This document shows positions 6,056 through 13,671 of a stretch of DNA of 14,807 nucleotides, piece after piece. Origin of the DNA: Bacillota bacterium (GTDB taxonomy: Bacteria; Bacillota_A; Clostridia; Lachnospirales; WQUN01); NCBI GenBank assembly GCA_009786175.1, contig WQTQ01000178.1, positions 1 through 14,807 on the forward strand. The letters are read 5' to 3'. The notes under the pieces were generated by a model. That model ran no database searches. It had not been told where the DNA came from and saw only the letters and a list, made by a program, of their open reading frames with translations. The stretch's first letter is position 1; each line of letters starts with the position of its first letter. The position numbers and the translations under genes were made by a program.

Positions 6056-7303
6056 ATGCGTTTTGTAACAAATGAACTAGATTTTTACCACTCTCATAAC
6101 CCGCGCAGCTTGGTGAAAACTTACGGGAGCCCACTGTATGTATACAATGAAGATATCCTGCGCCAACGCTGCAAAGAAATGATGAACCTTTGTACTTATC
6201 CAAACTTCATCGTAAATTACGCAATGAAAGCCAATACCAACATTCACCTGATGTCCATCGTACGTGAAAAAGGGCTGCACATAGATGCAAGCAGCCCCGG
6301 GGAAGTGGTGGCCGCCATGGCCGCAGGTTACACCTCTGCCGAAATAATGTTTATTGTAAACAATGCGTCTGCCTGGGAGCTAAAATACGCCATTGACCTT
6401 GGTTTAATTATTAGTGTAGATTCCCTTTCGCAGTTAGAAGCCTACGGCAAGCTAAACCCCGGCGGTAAAATATGCTTGCGTTTTAACCCGGGGATAGGCG
6501 GCGGCCATCACGAAAAGGTAATAACAGCCGGAGACGGTACAAAATTTGGCATCATGCCCGGAGACATCCCGCAGGTTAAGGAACTTTTAACAAAATATAA
6601 TTTACAACTTACAGGAATCAACCATCACATAGGCTCGCAAAACCGAGGAGATTTGTACTTAGACGGCGTCCATGAGCTTTTGACGATTGCAAGGCAATTC
6701 CCCGGGCTGGAATTTATCGACCTGGGCGGCGGTTTTGCAATTCCATACAATAAACAAGACGGCGAAAAGCCTATGGATTTGCAGGCACTTGGGCAATCCT
6801 TGGACAAATTTATGAATGAGTTTGTCGCAAGTTACGGTAAAAAAGTCACATTTATAGTAGAACCGGGCAGATATATTGCCGCCGAGTGCGGCGTGCTTCT
6901 TGGCACGATACATGCGATAAAAGATTGCGGCCATGCAAGGTACGCAGGCACAGACATGGGTTTTTCCGTGTTCGCCCGCACAACCCTTTACGATGCCCAC
7001 CACGATGTAGAAATTTACCGGGAAGGCAATGCCCCTCTGGGTAATGATACGGAAATTATTAACATCGTGGGCGACCAGTGTGAATCCGGCGATTACATTG
7101 TAAAAGAACGCCGCCTTCCCCTACTCCGTGAAGGAGATGTTTTGGGCGTACTGGACACAGGTGCGTACGGGTACTCAATGTCATCCCAATACAACCACCG
7201 CCCACGCCCGGCAGAAATTTTGATACAATCCGACGGCAGCATTAAGCAAATCCGCCGTCGCGATACATTCGAAAGCATGCTGGAAAATATGAAGGAGCTG
7301 TGA
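6056..7303 (+). CDS. lysA: Diaminopimelate decarboxylase
   Basis: 415 residues; ATG at 6056 with AAGGAGA at 6042-6048. A fold-type III PLP enzyme: MKAN with the PLP-binding Lys 58, HIDASSPGE (75-83), HHIGSQ (190-195), LGGGF (223-227), EPGRY (269-273), catalytic CESGD (342-346) and GAYGYSMSSQYN (369-380), all diagnostic of the LysA/ornithine-decarboxylase group. The length and the CESGD/GAYG combination fit LysA, which converts meso-diaminopimelate to L-lysine and CO2. The motif usually reading D-A-G-M-N is TDMGFS (299-304), a mild deviation, so a relative acting on another D-amino-acid centre cannot be excluded. It is followed after one base by a GH95 gene, so both are probably on one mRNA. 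No clear + strand promoter was found upstream; the twin operators suggest control with the transporter. Confidence 0.87.
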   Translation: MRFVTNELDFYHSHNPRSLVKTYGSPLYVYNEDILRQRCKEMMNLCTYPNFIVNYAMKANTNIHLMSIVREKGLHIDASSPGEVVAAMAAGYTSAEIMFIVNNASAWELKYAIDLGLIISVDSLSQLEAYGKLNPGGKICLRFNPGIGGGHHEKVITAGDGTKFGIMPGDIPQVKELLTKYNLQLTGINHHIGSQNRGDLYLDGVHELLTIARQFPGLEFIDLGGGFAIPYNKQDGEKPMDLQALGQSLDKFMNEFVASYGKKVTFIVEPGRYIAAECGVLLGTIHAIKDCGHARYAGTDMGFSVFARTTLYDAHHDVEIYREGNAPLGNDTEIINIVGDQCESGDYIVKERRLPLLREGDVLGVLDTGAYGYSMSSQYNHRPRPAEILIQSDGSIKQIRRRDTFESMLENMKEL

Positions 7304-7304
7304 C

Positions 7305-9575
7305 ATGAACACATTATGGTACCAAAGTGAAGCAGAAGTATGGGAAGAAGCATTACCCCTGGGCAATGGCCGTATTGGCGCGATGGTTTTTTCCGGTGTC
7401 TCATCGGAAAAAATTTGCCTGAACGACGACACATTATGGTCCGGCTACCCGAAAGACCATAACATCCCCGGCGCAGCGGAAGGCTACAAAATTGCTCAAA
7501 AATTGGCTATGGAAGGCAAGTACAAAGAAGCGCAGGAATATATAGAAGCACATCTTTTAGGGGAGAACACGGAACGATACTTGCCCATGTGCGATTTAGT
7601 TTTAGAAATGGATGAACACGAGGCAGAAATTACAAATTATCGACGCGAGCTTAACTTGGAAAACGCAATACACAGCTTGCAATACACAAACGCCGAAGGG
7701 ATAGAATACAAAAGGGAATCATTCATTTCCGCCCCGGGCCAAGTTTTTGTTATGCGCCTGACCACAGATAACCCTTGCAATTTAAACTTAACAGCGCGGT
7801 TCGAATCAAAACTACACCATAGAATTACTGTTAACGGTAAATCCATGATAATTGACGGCATGACAGAAGGCCACGACGAAACAGACCTTACAAAACAAGG
7901 CATCCGTTTTTCTGCCATTGCCAATTTTGAGATTATCGGCGGCACAACAATGCAAGAAAATTCCACCCTGCGTATAGAAGACGCCACCGAAATAATTATC
8001 CGCCTATGCTGCCGCACTAATTTTGCGGACTCATTTACACCACCGGGTATGGCAAACATACCCTACTTCCAAAACGCAGAAAATGACCTGAACACTGCGT
8101 TAATGCAGGACTACCAAACATTAAAATCCCGCCACATCGCCGACTATCAAGACCTTTACAACCGCGTTGACATCAACTTCGGTAAATCCCTGTCTCACCT
8201 GCCCACCCCACAGCGGCTGGACGGCTGGGATTCCACAGAAGATGACCCGGGCATATTCGCCCTACTCTTTCAGTACGGCAGATATTTGATGATTTCCGGT
8301 TCACGCAAGGGCACACAGGCACTTAATTTGCAAGGTATATGGAACCCGCTCATGTTCCCGCCATGGAATAGCGATTATACAACAAACATCAACGCGGAAA
8401 TGAACTACTGGCCCGCAGAGGTTACAAACCTGGCAGAGTGTCACGAACCGCTTATTTCACTAATAACAAGACTGCGTACAACAGGTGCCAAAACTGCCAA
8501 ACTCCACTACAACGCAGGCGGCTTTACCGTCAACCACAACACAGACATTTGGGCAATGTCTACCCCGGTAGAATCTGTGCCGACATGTGCACGCTGGGCT
8601 TTTTGGCCCCTGGGCGCAGGGTGGCTTTCTGCCCATGCTTTTGAACACTACCAATACAACATGGACGAAAAATATCTACGCGAAACCGCGTTTCCAATTA
8701 TTAAAGACGCCGCCCGTTTCTTCCTGGACGTGTTGGTAGAAGACACGGACGGCACATTAATTTTTGCCCCGTCAACTTCCCCGGAAAATGAGTTCATTCA
8801 TGCAGGCGGCAAATATTCTGTAAGCAAAACCACTACAATGACAACGGCAATAATTAGGGAAACCTTGCAAAACGCCATTACATGCTGCAATATACTAAAC
8901 TGTGAACAGGAATTTAAAGAAGAAGCAGAAGACGCGTTAAATCGCCTGCCCGCATATAAAATAGGCTCACGTGGGGAGCTGCTTGAATGGAGCGAAGAAC
9001 TGCCCGAGGCAGAGCCAACCCACCGCCACACATCACACCTGTACCCGTTGTACCCCGGTAATGAAATTGTTCCAAATACACCCCTTGCAGATGCCTGTGC
9101 CAAAACCCTCGAGCTTCGCGGGGAAGAAAGTACCGGCTGGGCGTTGGCCTGGCGCATATGTTTGTATGCACGCATGTTAGACAGCGAACGTGCGTTTTCA
9201 TTCCTTAAAAAGCAAGTGCGTCCATGCGAAAACCGGCGCGGCGGCTGTTATCCAAATATGTTTGGCTCTCACCCGCCGTTTCAAATCGATTCTAACTTTG
9301 GCGCGACAGCGGGTATTGCCGAAATGTTATTGCAAAACCCTCGCCCCGGTATTATTCATCTACTTCCTGCCCTACCAAAGGAATTGTCTTCCGGCTATGT
9401 AAAAGGCCTGCGGGCTAAAGGCGGCGTAACGGTTAATATCTATTTTGAAAACGGTGCATTAAAAAAGGTGGAGTTGATGTTGGACAAACACCTACCCGCC
9501 GGGGAAGTTACAGTTTTGCATGACGGCAAACAAACAGTTGCCAAGCTGGAGCCCGGGATAATCACAATTGTTTAA
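7305..9575 (+). CDS. Glycoside hydrolase family 95 (alpha-L-fucosidase type)
   Basis: 756 residues; ATG at 7305, one base after the lysA stop, with AGGAG at 7293-7297 inside the end of lysA. The N-terminal domain opens with WYQSEAEVWEEALPLGNGRIGAM (5-27) and LNDDTLWSGYP (39-49), typical of GH95. The (alpha/alpha)6 catalytic domain has the residues known from Bifidobacterium AfcA: TTNINAEMNYWPAE (359-372, Asn 361 and Asn 363), general acid Glu 561 in GELLEW and Asp 662 in FQIDSNFG, plus THRHTSHLYPLYPG (572-585). A short beta domain ends the protein. GH95 enzymes release alpha-1,2-fucose, or in some cases alpha-L-galactose, with inversion. No signal peptide is present, so it would act on imported oligosaccharides in the cytoplasm. 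The 3' end overlaps the opposing gene by 14 bases. Confidence 0.93.
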   Translation: MNTLWYQSEAEVWEEALPLGNGRIGAMVFSGVSSEKICLNDDTLWSGYPKDHNIPGAAEGYKIAQKLAMEGKYKEAQEYIEAHLLGENTERYLPMCDLVLEMDEHEAEITNYRRELNLENAIHSLQYTNAEGIEYKRESFISAPGQVFVMRLTTDNPCNLNLTARFESKLHHRITVNGKSMIIDGMTEGHDETDLTKQGIRFSAIANFEIIGGTTMQENSTLRIEDATEIIIRLCCRTNFADSFTPPGMANIPYFQNAENDLNTALMQDYQTLKSRHIADYQDLYNRVDINFGKSLSHLPTPQRLDGWDSTEDDPGIFALLFQYGRYLMISGSRKGTQALNLQGIWNPLMFPPWNSDYTTNINAEMNYWPAEVTNLAECHEPLISLITRLRTTGAKTAKLHYNAGGFTVNHNTDIWAMSTPVESVPTCARWAFWPLGAGWLSAHAFEHYQYNMDEKYLRETAFPIIKDAARFFLDVLVEDTDGTLIFAPSTSPENEFIHAGGKYSVSKTTTMTTAIIRETLQNAITCCNILNCEQEFKEEAEDALNRLPAYKIGSRGELLEWSEELPEAEPTHRHTSHLYPLYPGNEIVPNTPLADACAKTLELRGEESTGWALAWRICLYARMLDSERAFSFLKKQVRPCENRRGGCYPNMFGSHPPFQIDSNFGATAGIAEMLLQNPRPGIIHLLPALPKELSSGYVKGLRAKGGVTVNIYFENGALKKVELMLDKHLPAGEVTVLHDGKQTVAKLEPGIITIV
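9461..9493 (-). terminator. Weak candidate terminator for the converging gene, inside the GH95 gene
   Basis: On the - strand AGGTG (9493-9489, read as complement) can pair with CACCT (9470-9466) across an 18-base loop, followed directly by TTTTT (9465-9461). It lies about 70 bases past the stop of the - strand gene. Only five outer pairs are secure. Confidence 0.3.
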
Positions 9576-10281
9576 CAAAATCATTTAAACAATATTCCCT
9601 TTTTTCCGCTTCAATGCCTTGCTCTGCCAAAAGTACGTACAACCATTCCAAATCTAAATCTGTATTCAATACTACCGCCCTTTTCCGGGCGGTTTCTTTT
9701 ATGTCTAATCCTGTTTCCGCAGAAGTCTTCAAGCACCGCAAAATTTCCTCCTGGCGAAACTGAGGATTATTGCTTACATGCCATGCTGCCCTTGGCAAAC
9801 CGTCTGTTAAAAACAATACCCGCAGTCCGCAATCTTGTGGGAAAACAACCCAAAATGCATCCATACTTTGGTTTGTATAATAACGAAACAGAAAATGTTC
9901 CAAAGTATCCAGGCACTTTAATTTATGCGGGCTTCCAAACAATGCAAGACCTGTTTCGGCAATTTTATCGGCAACACTTATTGGCAGTGCCGTAATAAAA
10001 AAGCGCATCACACCATTTGCATTAACAAATACGGCTCCATCAAATATATGTGTATTCTCATTCATTTTTTCGCCAATTGGAAAAGCTGCTTTGACTAAAT
10101 CCCACTTATCACCATGAACCGGTTTATGGTCTATATCTACTACACGTATTGCGGTTTGCCGTACATTTGCAACCAATATGCCGGGTTTGCCCTTGTACAC
10201 GGCACTTTTATCCGCATTTTGGTTTGCCGAAAAAACATTCACATTTTCAGATGTTACTTCGGCATAATATTTTTTTATCAC
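9562..10281 (-). CDS. Protein of unknown function
   Basis: 239 residues from a GTG at 10281, preceded by GGGGG seven bases upstream. An in-frame ATG at 10320 would give 252 residues but forms part of the extended -10 promoter TGCTATACT, so the GTG is preferred. No family is recognised. The protein looks soluble: no signal peptide and no membrane segment. Counted from the GTG, residues 24-60 contain alternating strands (GKPGILVANVRQTAIRVVD); 78-135 look like a small alpha/beta domain (DGAVFVNANGVMRFFITALP, then a helix); a second such region holds DAFWVVFPQDCGLRVLFLTDGL (about 145-166); the end is helical and charged. No catalytic motif is evident. The gene has its own promoter and converges on the GH95 gene with a 14-base overlap, and it contains that operon's terminator. 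Confidence 0.75.
   Translation of the reverse strand: MIKKYYAEVTSENVNVFSANQNADKSAVYKGKPGILVANVRQTAIRVVDIDHKPVHGDKWDLVKAAFPIGEKMNENTHIFDGAVFVNANGVMRFFITALPISVADKIAETGLALFGSPHKLKCLDTLEHFLFRYYTNQSMDAFWVVFPQDCGLRVLFLTDGLPRAAWHVSNNPQFRQEEILRCLKTSAETGLDIKETARKRAVVLNTDLDLEWLYVLLAEQGIEAEKREYCLNDFVKQL
9674..9700 (+). terminator. Rho-independent terminator of lysA-GH95, inside the opposing gene
   Basis: ACCGCCC (9674-9680) pairs exactly with GGGCGGT (9687-9693) around a TTTTCC loop and is followed by TTCTTTT to 9700. It lies about 100 bases past the GH95 stop. On the - strand no T-run follows the stem, so it should stop only + strand transcripts although it sits in the coding sequence of the 9562-10281 gene. 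Confidence 0.8.
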
Positions 10282-10310
10282 TTTATGTCCCCCGTTATAG
10301 TGTTTTACGA

Positions 10311-10316
10311 AGTATA
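10311..10316 (-). promoter_or_regulatory. Extended -10 promoter for the unknown gene at 9562-10281
   Basis: TATACT on the - strand (10316-10311) is preceded by TGC, giving a good extended -10. At 17 bases upstream the -35 position is TTTTTT (10339-10334), part of the preceding terminator's T-run, so the -35 is poor. Transcription would start near 10304, 23 bases before the GTG. Confidence 0.55.
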
Positions 10317-10331
10317 GCATTTGATTGGCAC

Positions 10332-10361
10332 AAAAAAAAGACCTCTTGCGAAGTCTTTTTT
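10332..10361 (-). terminator. Rho-independent terminator of the DUF4870 gene
   Basis: Five bases after the DUF4870 stop, AAAAAAGAC and GTCTTTTTT form a nine-pair stem; an alternative fold gives eight outer pairs plus CTT/AAG with a bulge. A run of eight T follows on the - strand. The stem is mostly A-T, so it is symmetrical and could act on both strands. Confidence 0.65.
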
Positions 10362-10365
10362 AAAT

Positions 10366-10722
10366 TTACTTGTTTACTTGTGTCCAAACCACATCGCCGA
10401 TAATTGGCAATTTGAAATCTTCCCCTTGATACGCTTTGTATACAAGGAAAACTAGGCTGACAAATGACAGTAAGCTGATGATGGCAATGGCCGGGCTTAC
10501 CAGTAGCCCCAAAATCCAGCCAATAAGCGGTAAGCTTCTTATAAGCCTTAATACCCAGGTTACAATCATAATTAGGGTGAACCATAAAGTAGACTGCATC
10601 GCGTGGAAACGTACAAATTTATTTCCCCGCTCCATAATTAGTACCGCAATGCCTGAAAAAGGGCCAAAAATGTAACTAAGTGCGGCAACAAGATTTTGAT
10701 CTAATCCAAAGATTGATTTCAT
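10366..10722 (-). CDS. DUF4870-family small membrane protein
   Basis: 118 residues; ATG at 10722 with a perfect AAGGAGG nine bases upstream. Hydrophobic segments lie at about residues 12-30, 45-62 and 66-97. The sequence NKFVRFHAMQS (34-44) between the first two is the hallmark of DUF4870 (Tic20-like) proteins, which are usually about 110-120 residues. The biochemical role of the family is unknown. A possible -10 (TATTAA preceded by TGT, 10750-10745 on the - strand) lies upstream without a clear -35. It is followed by its own terminator, so it may be a single-gene unit, although read-through from the TPR gene 76 bases upstream is possible. Confidence 0.85.
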   Translation of the reverse strand: MKSIFGLDQNLVAALSYIFGPFSGIAVLIMERGNKFVRFHAMQSTLWFTLIMIVTWVLRLIRSLPLIGWILGLLVSPAIAIISLLSFVSLVFLVYKAYQGEDFKLPIIGDVVWTQVNK

Positions 10723-10769
10723 ACATATACCTCCTTGTAAGTCTTTAATAACATATACGTTACAATTTG

Positions 10770-10788
10770 AGGAAAGTATGTTTTTCCT
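10770..10788 (-). other. Short hairpin after the zinc-ribbon/TPR gene
   Basis: AGGAAA and TTTCCT form a six-pair stem with a seven-base loop, 11 bases past the TPR gene stop. No T-run follows on the - strand, so it is at best a weak terminator or an mRNA 3'-end stabiliser. A nearby imperfect palindrome, TAAC-N6-GTTA (10749-10762), lies upstream of the DUF4870 gene. Confidence 0.3.
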
Positions 10789-10798
10789 AAAATAAATT

Positions 10799-12220
10799 TT
10801 ACCATCTGTTTTCTATGCTTGTAAGCATACGGGCGGTACCTTGCGGACGATGTTGAGGGAAATGCTCGCGTACATTGGTCAGCATCTCGTGAGCTTCCTC
10901 CAGCCTCTCTTCTTCATAGTAAATTTGACCCAGCATAAACCATAAATCTCGCCATTGGGTTGTAACGCCTTCTTCCATAAAGCGATAGGCCAACTCTAAG
11001 TTAATTAACGCAAGAGAGTAGTCGCTTGCAGTAAACGCCCGCTGTCCTTCGTTAAAATAAGCTGATGCCAATCGCGGGTACGCGCTTCTGCGAATTGCAT
11101 CTATACGGTCACGGATATCAAAAGCCATACCGGTGGTGTCTAGCTCATCAAGAACATCAATGGCCTCTTGAAGCTGATTATCTTGGTAAAGCCAATCTGC
11201 CTGATGAACAATATTTATACGGCCTTGAAGCTCAAGAATATCTTCTAAACCTCTAATTGTCTCGTACTTGGAATAAACTACTGTTTGCAACTCGTCTTTG
11301 TCTGCTAAAATTGCCTCTACTTCGGCTTGATGAACCGCAGCTGCCTGAACAGCATCTTGCTCTAATCTGGCAATTTCACGTTCATGTTCACTTTGAAACG
11401 CGGGATATAACAGAAAATAAATAATTGCTAACGTACTAACCACACCAATAATAAATGTTAAAATTTCTGCAATGTGAAAATTGGTAGATTTTTTCTCTTT
11501 GATACTCATTGCCTTGTATGGGCCAACGCTGTAAGGAGCCGGCGGAGCAAGGCTTTCTATTGGCTTGGTTATGAATTTTGTAGGAGAAGTTGCGTATTTG
11601 GGAACTTTACCTTTTGGGCTAAGAATAGAGTAATAATTTTGAGCTATAGGATTTTCTACATCAATTAAAAGCACACGTTCAACCATAGTTAACGCGCGTT
11701 CTTTATCATTTTGTATTAAGTGACATAGGGCAAGTAAATTTAAAGCGTCAACAAACCTGGGATTGTTTTCTAGTGCTTTTTTTAGCTGAATAATGGCCAA
11801 GTCATCACTCTTTTGTTTGATATGGCCCAATGCATAATTATACATTGTTACAGCGTCATTCATTTTTTCTAACGCACGGGGGTGTTTATTAATACGCTCC
11901 AGGTACCCTTCCGCAGGGTTATCTTTGGTTAATAATGAATTGCTTATAACCCAATGCTTCAAAGCTTCGCCAATATGCCCAACTTCAAAATGCGCTAACC
12001 CCAAAAGGTTGCGGGCATCGATATTGTTTTTGTTTATAGCCAGACTTTTTACTAATAGTTCGATCCCCTGTGTGAGATTCGATTTTTTTATTTTTTCCAA
12101 ACCTTGATTATAGAACCTGTTTGATAAATGAACAGAGCGTCTATACAAAACCGTATCAATTCTGCAATGAGGGCAATTACTGCCGAATTCGTAAATGGTT
12201 TTACAGTTTGGACATTGCAT
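10799..12220 (-). CDS. Zinc-ribbon, TPR-repeat membrane protein with coiled coil
   Basis: 473 residues; ATG at 12220, two bases after the stop of the 50-residue gene, with GGAGG inside that gene's end. Domains in order: a zinc ribbon with two CxxC pairs (Cys 3, 6, 16, 19); helical TPR-like repeats (about 32-100 and 122-192, with typical AL/A positions such as AIIQLKKALENNPRFVDALNLLA); a proline-rich linker (201-235); one membrane segment (250-272); a charged coiled coil (278-325); and a second TPR block (335-455). With the zinc ribbon inside the cell, the C-terminal part would face outside. TPRs bind partner proteins, so it may link a cytoplasmic signal to an envelope complex (inference). The exact family is not named; similar zinc-ribbon TPR proteins are common in Clostridia. 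Confidence 0.82.
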   Translation of the reverse strand: MQCPNCKTIYEFGSNCPHCRIDTVLYRRSVHLSNRFYNQGLEKIKKSNLTQGIELLVKSLAINKNNIDARNLLGLAHFEVGHIGEALKHWVISNSLLTKDNPAEGYLERINKHPRALEKMNDAVTMYNYALGHIKQKSDDLAIIQLKKALENNPRFVDALNLLALCHLIQNDKERALTMVERVLLIDVENPIAQNYYSILSPKGKVPKYATSPTKFITKPIESLAPPAPYSVGPYKAMSIKEKKSTNFHIAEILTFIIGVVSTLAIIYFLLYPAFQSEHEREIARLEQDAVQAAAVHQAEVEAILADKDELQTVVYSKYETIRGLEDILELQGRINIVHQADWLYQDNQLQEAIDVLDELDTTGMAFDIRDRIDAIRRSAYPRLASAYFNEGQRAFTASDYSLALINLELAYRFMEEGVTTQWRDLWFMLGQIYYEEERLEEAHEMLTNVREHFPQHRPQGTARMLTSIENRW

Positions 12221-12222
12221 GT

Positions 12223-12375
12223 CTATAATCGGCCTCCGTCATATATGGACGCCTTATCGGAAATATATTGTAATAATTCCAAGATGTCGTGTATTTCGTC
12301 CTTAATGCCCTCTTCAACCTCGTCAACAGTGCGGACGGGTTTATACTTGCCTATCTCATCTTTAAAATCAATCAT
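12223..12375 (-). CDS. Small acidic protein, 50 residues, unknown function
   Basis: ATG at 12375 (CAT on the + strand at 12373-12375) to TAG at 12225-12223. AGGAG lies seven bases upstream of the start. It begins MIDFKDEIGKYKPV and continues with an acidic helix rich in Glu, Asp and Ile (DEVEEGIKDEIHDILELLQYI), ending YDGGRL. There are no Cys, no membrane segment and no signal peptide. The good ribosome site, its own promoter and the two-base gap to the zinc-ribbon/TPR gene argue that it is real and translationally coupled. The amphipathic acidic helix suggests a partner or regulator of the TPR protein (inference). Confidence 0.75.
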   Translation of the reverse strand: MIDFKDEIGKYKPVRTVDEVEEGIKDEIHDILELLQYISDKASIYDGGRL

Positions 12376-12412
12376 AAGGCATCTCCTCTCAAAAACCTGT
12401 GTTTCTATAACT

Positions 12413-12440
12413 ATTCTACCATACTCGCAAAGGTTCGCAA
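12413..12440 (-). promoter_or_regulatory. Promoter for the small gene and zinc-ribbon/TPR gene
   Basis: On the - strand, -35 TTGCGA (12440-12435) and -10 TAGAAT (12418-12413) are 16 bases apart, with TGG before the -10 (extended). Transcription would start near 12406, about 30 bases before the small gene's ATG. The TCGCAA of the -35 is repeated ten bases away at 12425-12430. Confidence 0.55.
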
Positions 12441-12449
12441 GGAAATAAT

Positions 12450-12490
12450 GTAAAAATTATATTTTTTTTTGTAAAAATTTATATTTTTTA
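12450..12490. repeat. AT-only tandem repeat between the PpiC gene and the next promoter
   Basis: Two adjoining near-copies of about 20 bases (12450-12470 and 12471-12490), each G-TAAAAATT(T)ATATTTTTT. They lie just upstream of the small gene's promoter on the - strand and after the PpiC stop. They could act as an A/T-rich promoter-strengthening stretch. No GC stem typical of a terminator is present in 12441-12504. Confidence 0.45.
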
Positions 12491-12504
12491 TCGATTTGCA
12501 AAAT

Positions 12505-13650
12505 TTATACAGCTCTTCTTTCGACAGTAAACCTCTCCGAGAGACCGTCTATAATTTCTTCAAACGCTATTTGAAGCATTGCCGGTTCTGTAACCTCTAA
12601 CCATTCCTCGCCGCTGCCTTGTACAAAAAACATTATATGCACACCAAAACTTGTTTCTATAATTTCTGTATCACCAAAACTGCGAATTGGGTCAAAAATC
12701 CATGCGTCAAAAGACGGCGGCATTTCGCCGCGCCATATGTTTTCATATAAGCCGCCCCTATGAAGTGAATCTGTATCATCAGATCTTTCTGTTGCAAGGG
12801 CTGCAAAACTATCTTCTGTCGCCTCGCCGTTTTGCCATTCGGTATAAATTTCTTGCGCGGCTTGCCGCACTTCATCCATTTCAGCACTTGTAGCACCGTC
12901 GGGGAACATTATTAATATATGGCGGGCATCTACCGTAACTATGCTTGTATCGCGTACGCCCTCATTTAACGGGTCAATTTCCCTCCAATTTTCGTAGTAA
13001 AAAGCTTCCATTTCTTCGCGGGAAAAAACAATAGACTGTATCAGTTCGGTACGCCACAAGTGTATAAGCATATCCCGCTCTATATACCTCATGTACAATT
13101 CGAATGTCATGCCGGGAAGAACATCGCCTATTAATTCGTCAACGGTAACCCCGTCTTCCTCTGCAAGTTCATGCAGCATATTATCAAAATCTTCCAAAAT
13201 AAGAAATTCTGAAAAACCTAGTTGAGTGCCGCTTTCAACAGCTTTGGCATATTGCATCATTAACTCTGCAACAGCATTGTGAATATAATCTGCCCATGTT
13301 TGTATTCCGTCAAAAAACATCTGCCCCTCTAAAGATCGGAATGGGTCAAAAGGTTCTTCGTTGGTGCGCATAAAATAATATTGATATTTTTCAAATTTCA
13401 TTTCGTTAAAATAAAAATTGTATTCAACCACAGTAAGAACAACATCGCCAACGACTAATTCAAAAGAAAATGTAGAATAGTATGGTTCGGGCTCGTTTGC
13501 CCGCGCATTATTAGTATCCAACCCGTCTGCTGCATCGTTTGTCTGCCCGGAATTTCTTCCGCAAGCTGCAAGGCCAACAAAAACAGCTACTGAAATAACC
13601 AGTAGCAGCAGTTTTCGTATTACAAAATTTGCATTCTTATTCCTATTCAA
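12505..13650 (-). CDS. PpiC/PrsA-like peptidyl-prolyl isomerase lipoprotein
   Basis: 381 residues with a TTG start at 13650, supported by GAGGAG eight to thirteen bases upstream; the only nearby ATG is followed at once by a stop. Residues 11-29 are a lipoprotein signal, with lipobox LAAC and the lipidated Cys 30. A low-complexity linker (31-56) and a helical SurA/PrsA-like region (60-235) follow. The parvulin domain is at about 241-343, with ARHILIMFP (242-250), HRGGL (297-301) and SFGVHIMFF (334-342). Such proteins sit on the outer face of the membrane and help secreted proteins fold by isomerising prolyl bonds. The C-terminal foldase helix after the parvulin domain is short. It is 21 bases downstream of the NlpC/P60 gene and likely co-transcribed with it. 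Confidence 0.88.
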   Translation of the reverse strand: MNRNKNANFVIRKLLLLVISVAVFVGLAACGRNSGQTNDAADGLDTNNARANEPEPYYSTFSFELVVGDVVLTVVEYNFYFNEMKFEKYQYYFMRTNEEPFDPFRSLEGQMFFDGIQTWADYIHNAVAELMMQYAKAVESGTQLGFSEFLILEDFDNMLHELAEEDGVTVDELIGDVLPGMTFELYMRYIERDMLIHLWRTELIQSIVFSREEMEAFYYENWREIDPLNEGVRDTSIVTVDARHILIMFPDGATSAEMDEVRQAAQEIYTEWQNGEATEDSFAALATERSDDTDSLHRGGLYENIWRGEMPPSFDAWIFDPIRSFGDTEIIETSFGVHIMFFVQGSGEEWLEVTEPAMLQIAFEEIIDGLSERFTVERRAV

Positions 13651-13671
13651 CTCATTCTCCTCTTTCGTTAA

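Noticed and set aside
8798..9201. Open frames on the - strand within the GH95 gene
   Set aside because: Composition is unlike real proteins, and the GH95 catalytic residues confirm the + strand frame.
10282..10320. ATG at 10320 as start of the unknown protein
   Set aside because: The ATG is part of the extended -10 TGCTATACT and has no ribosome site; the GTG at 10281 follows a GGGGG at good spacing.
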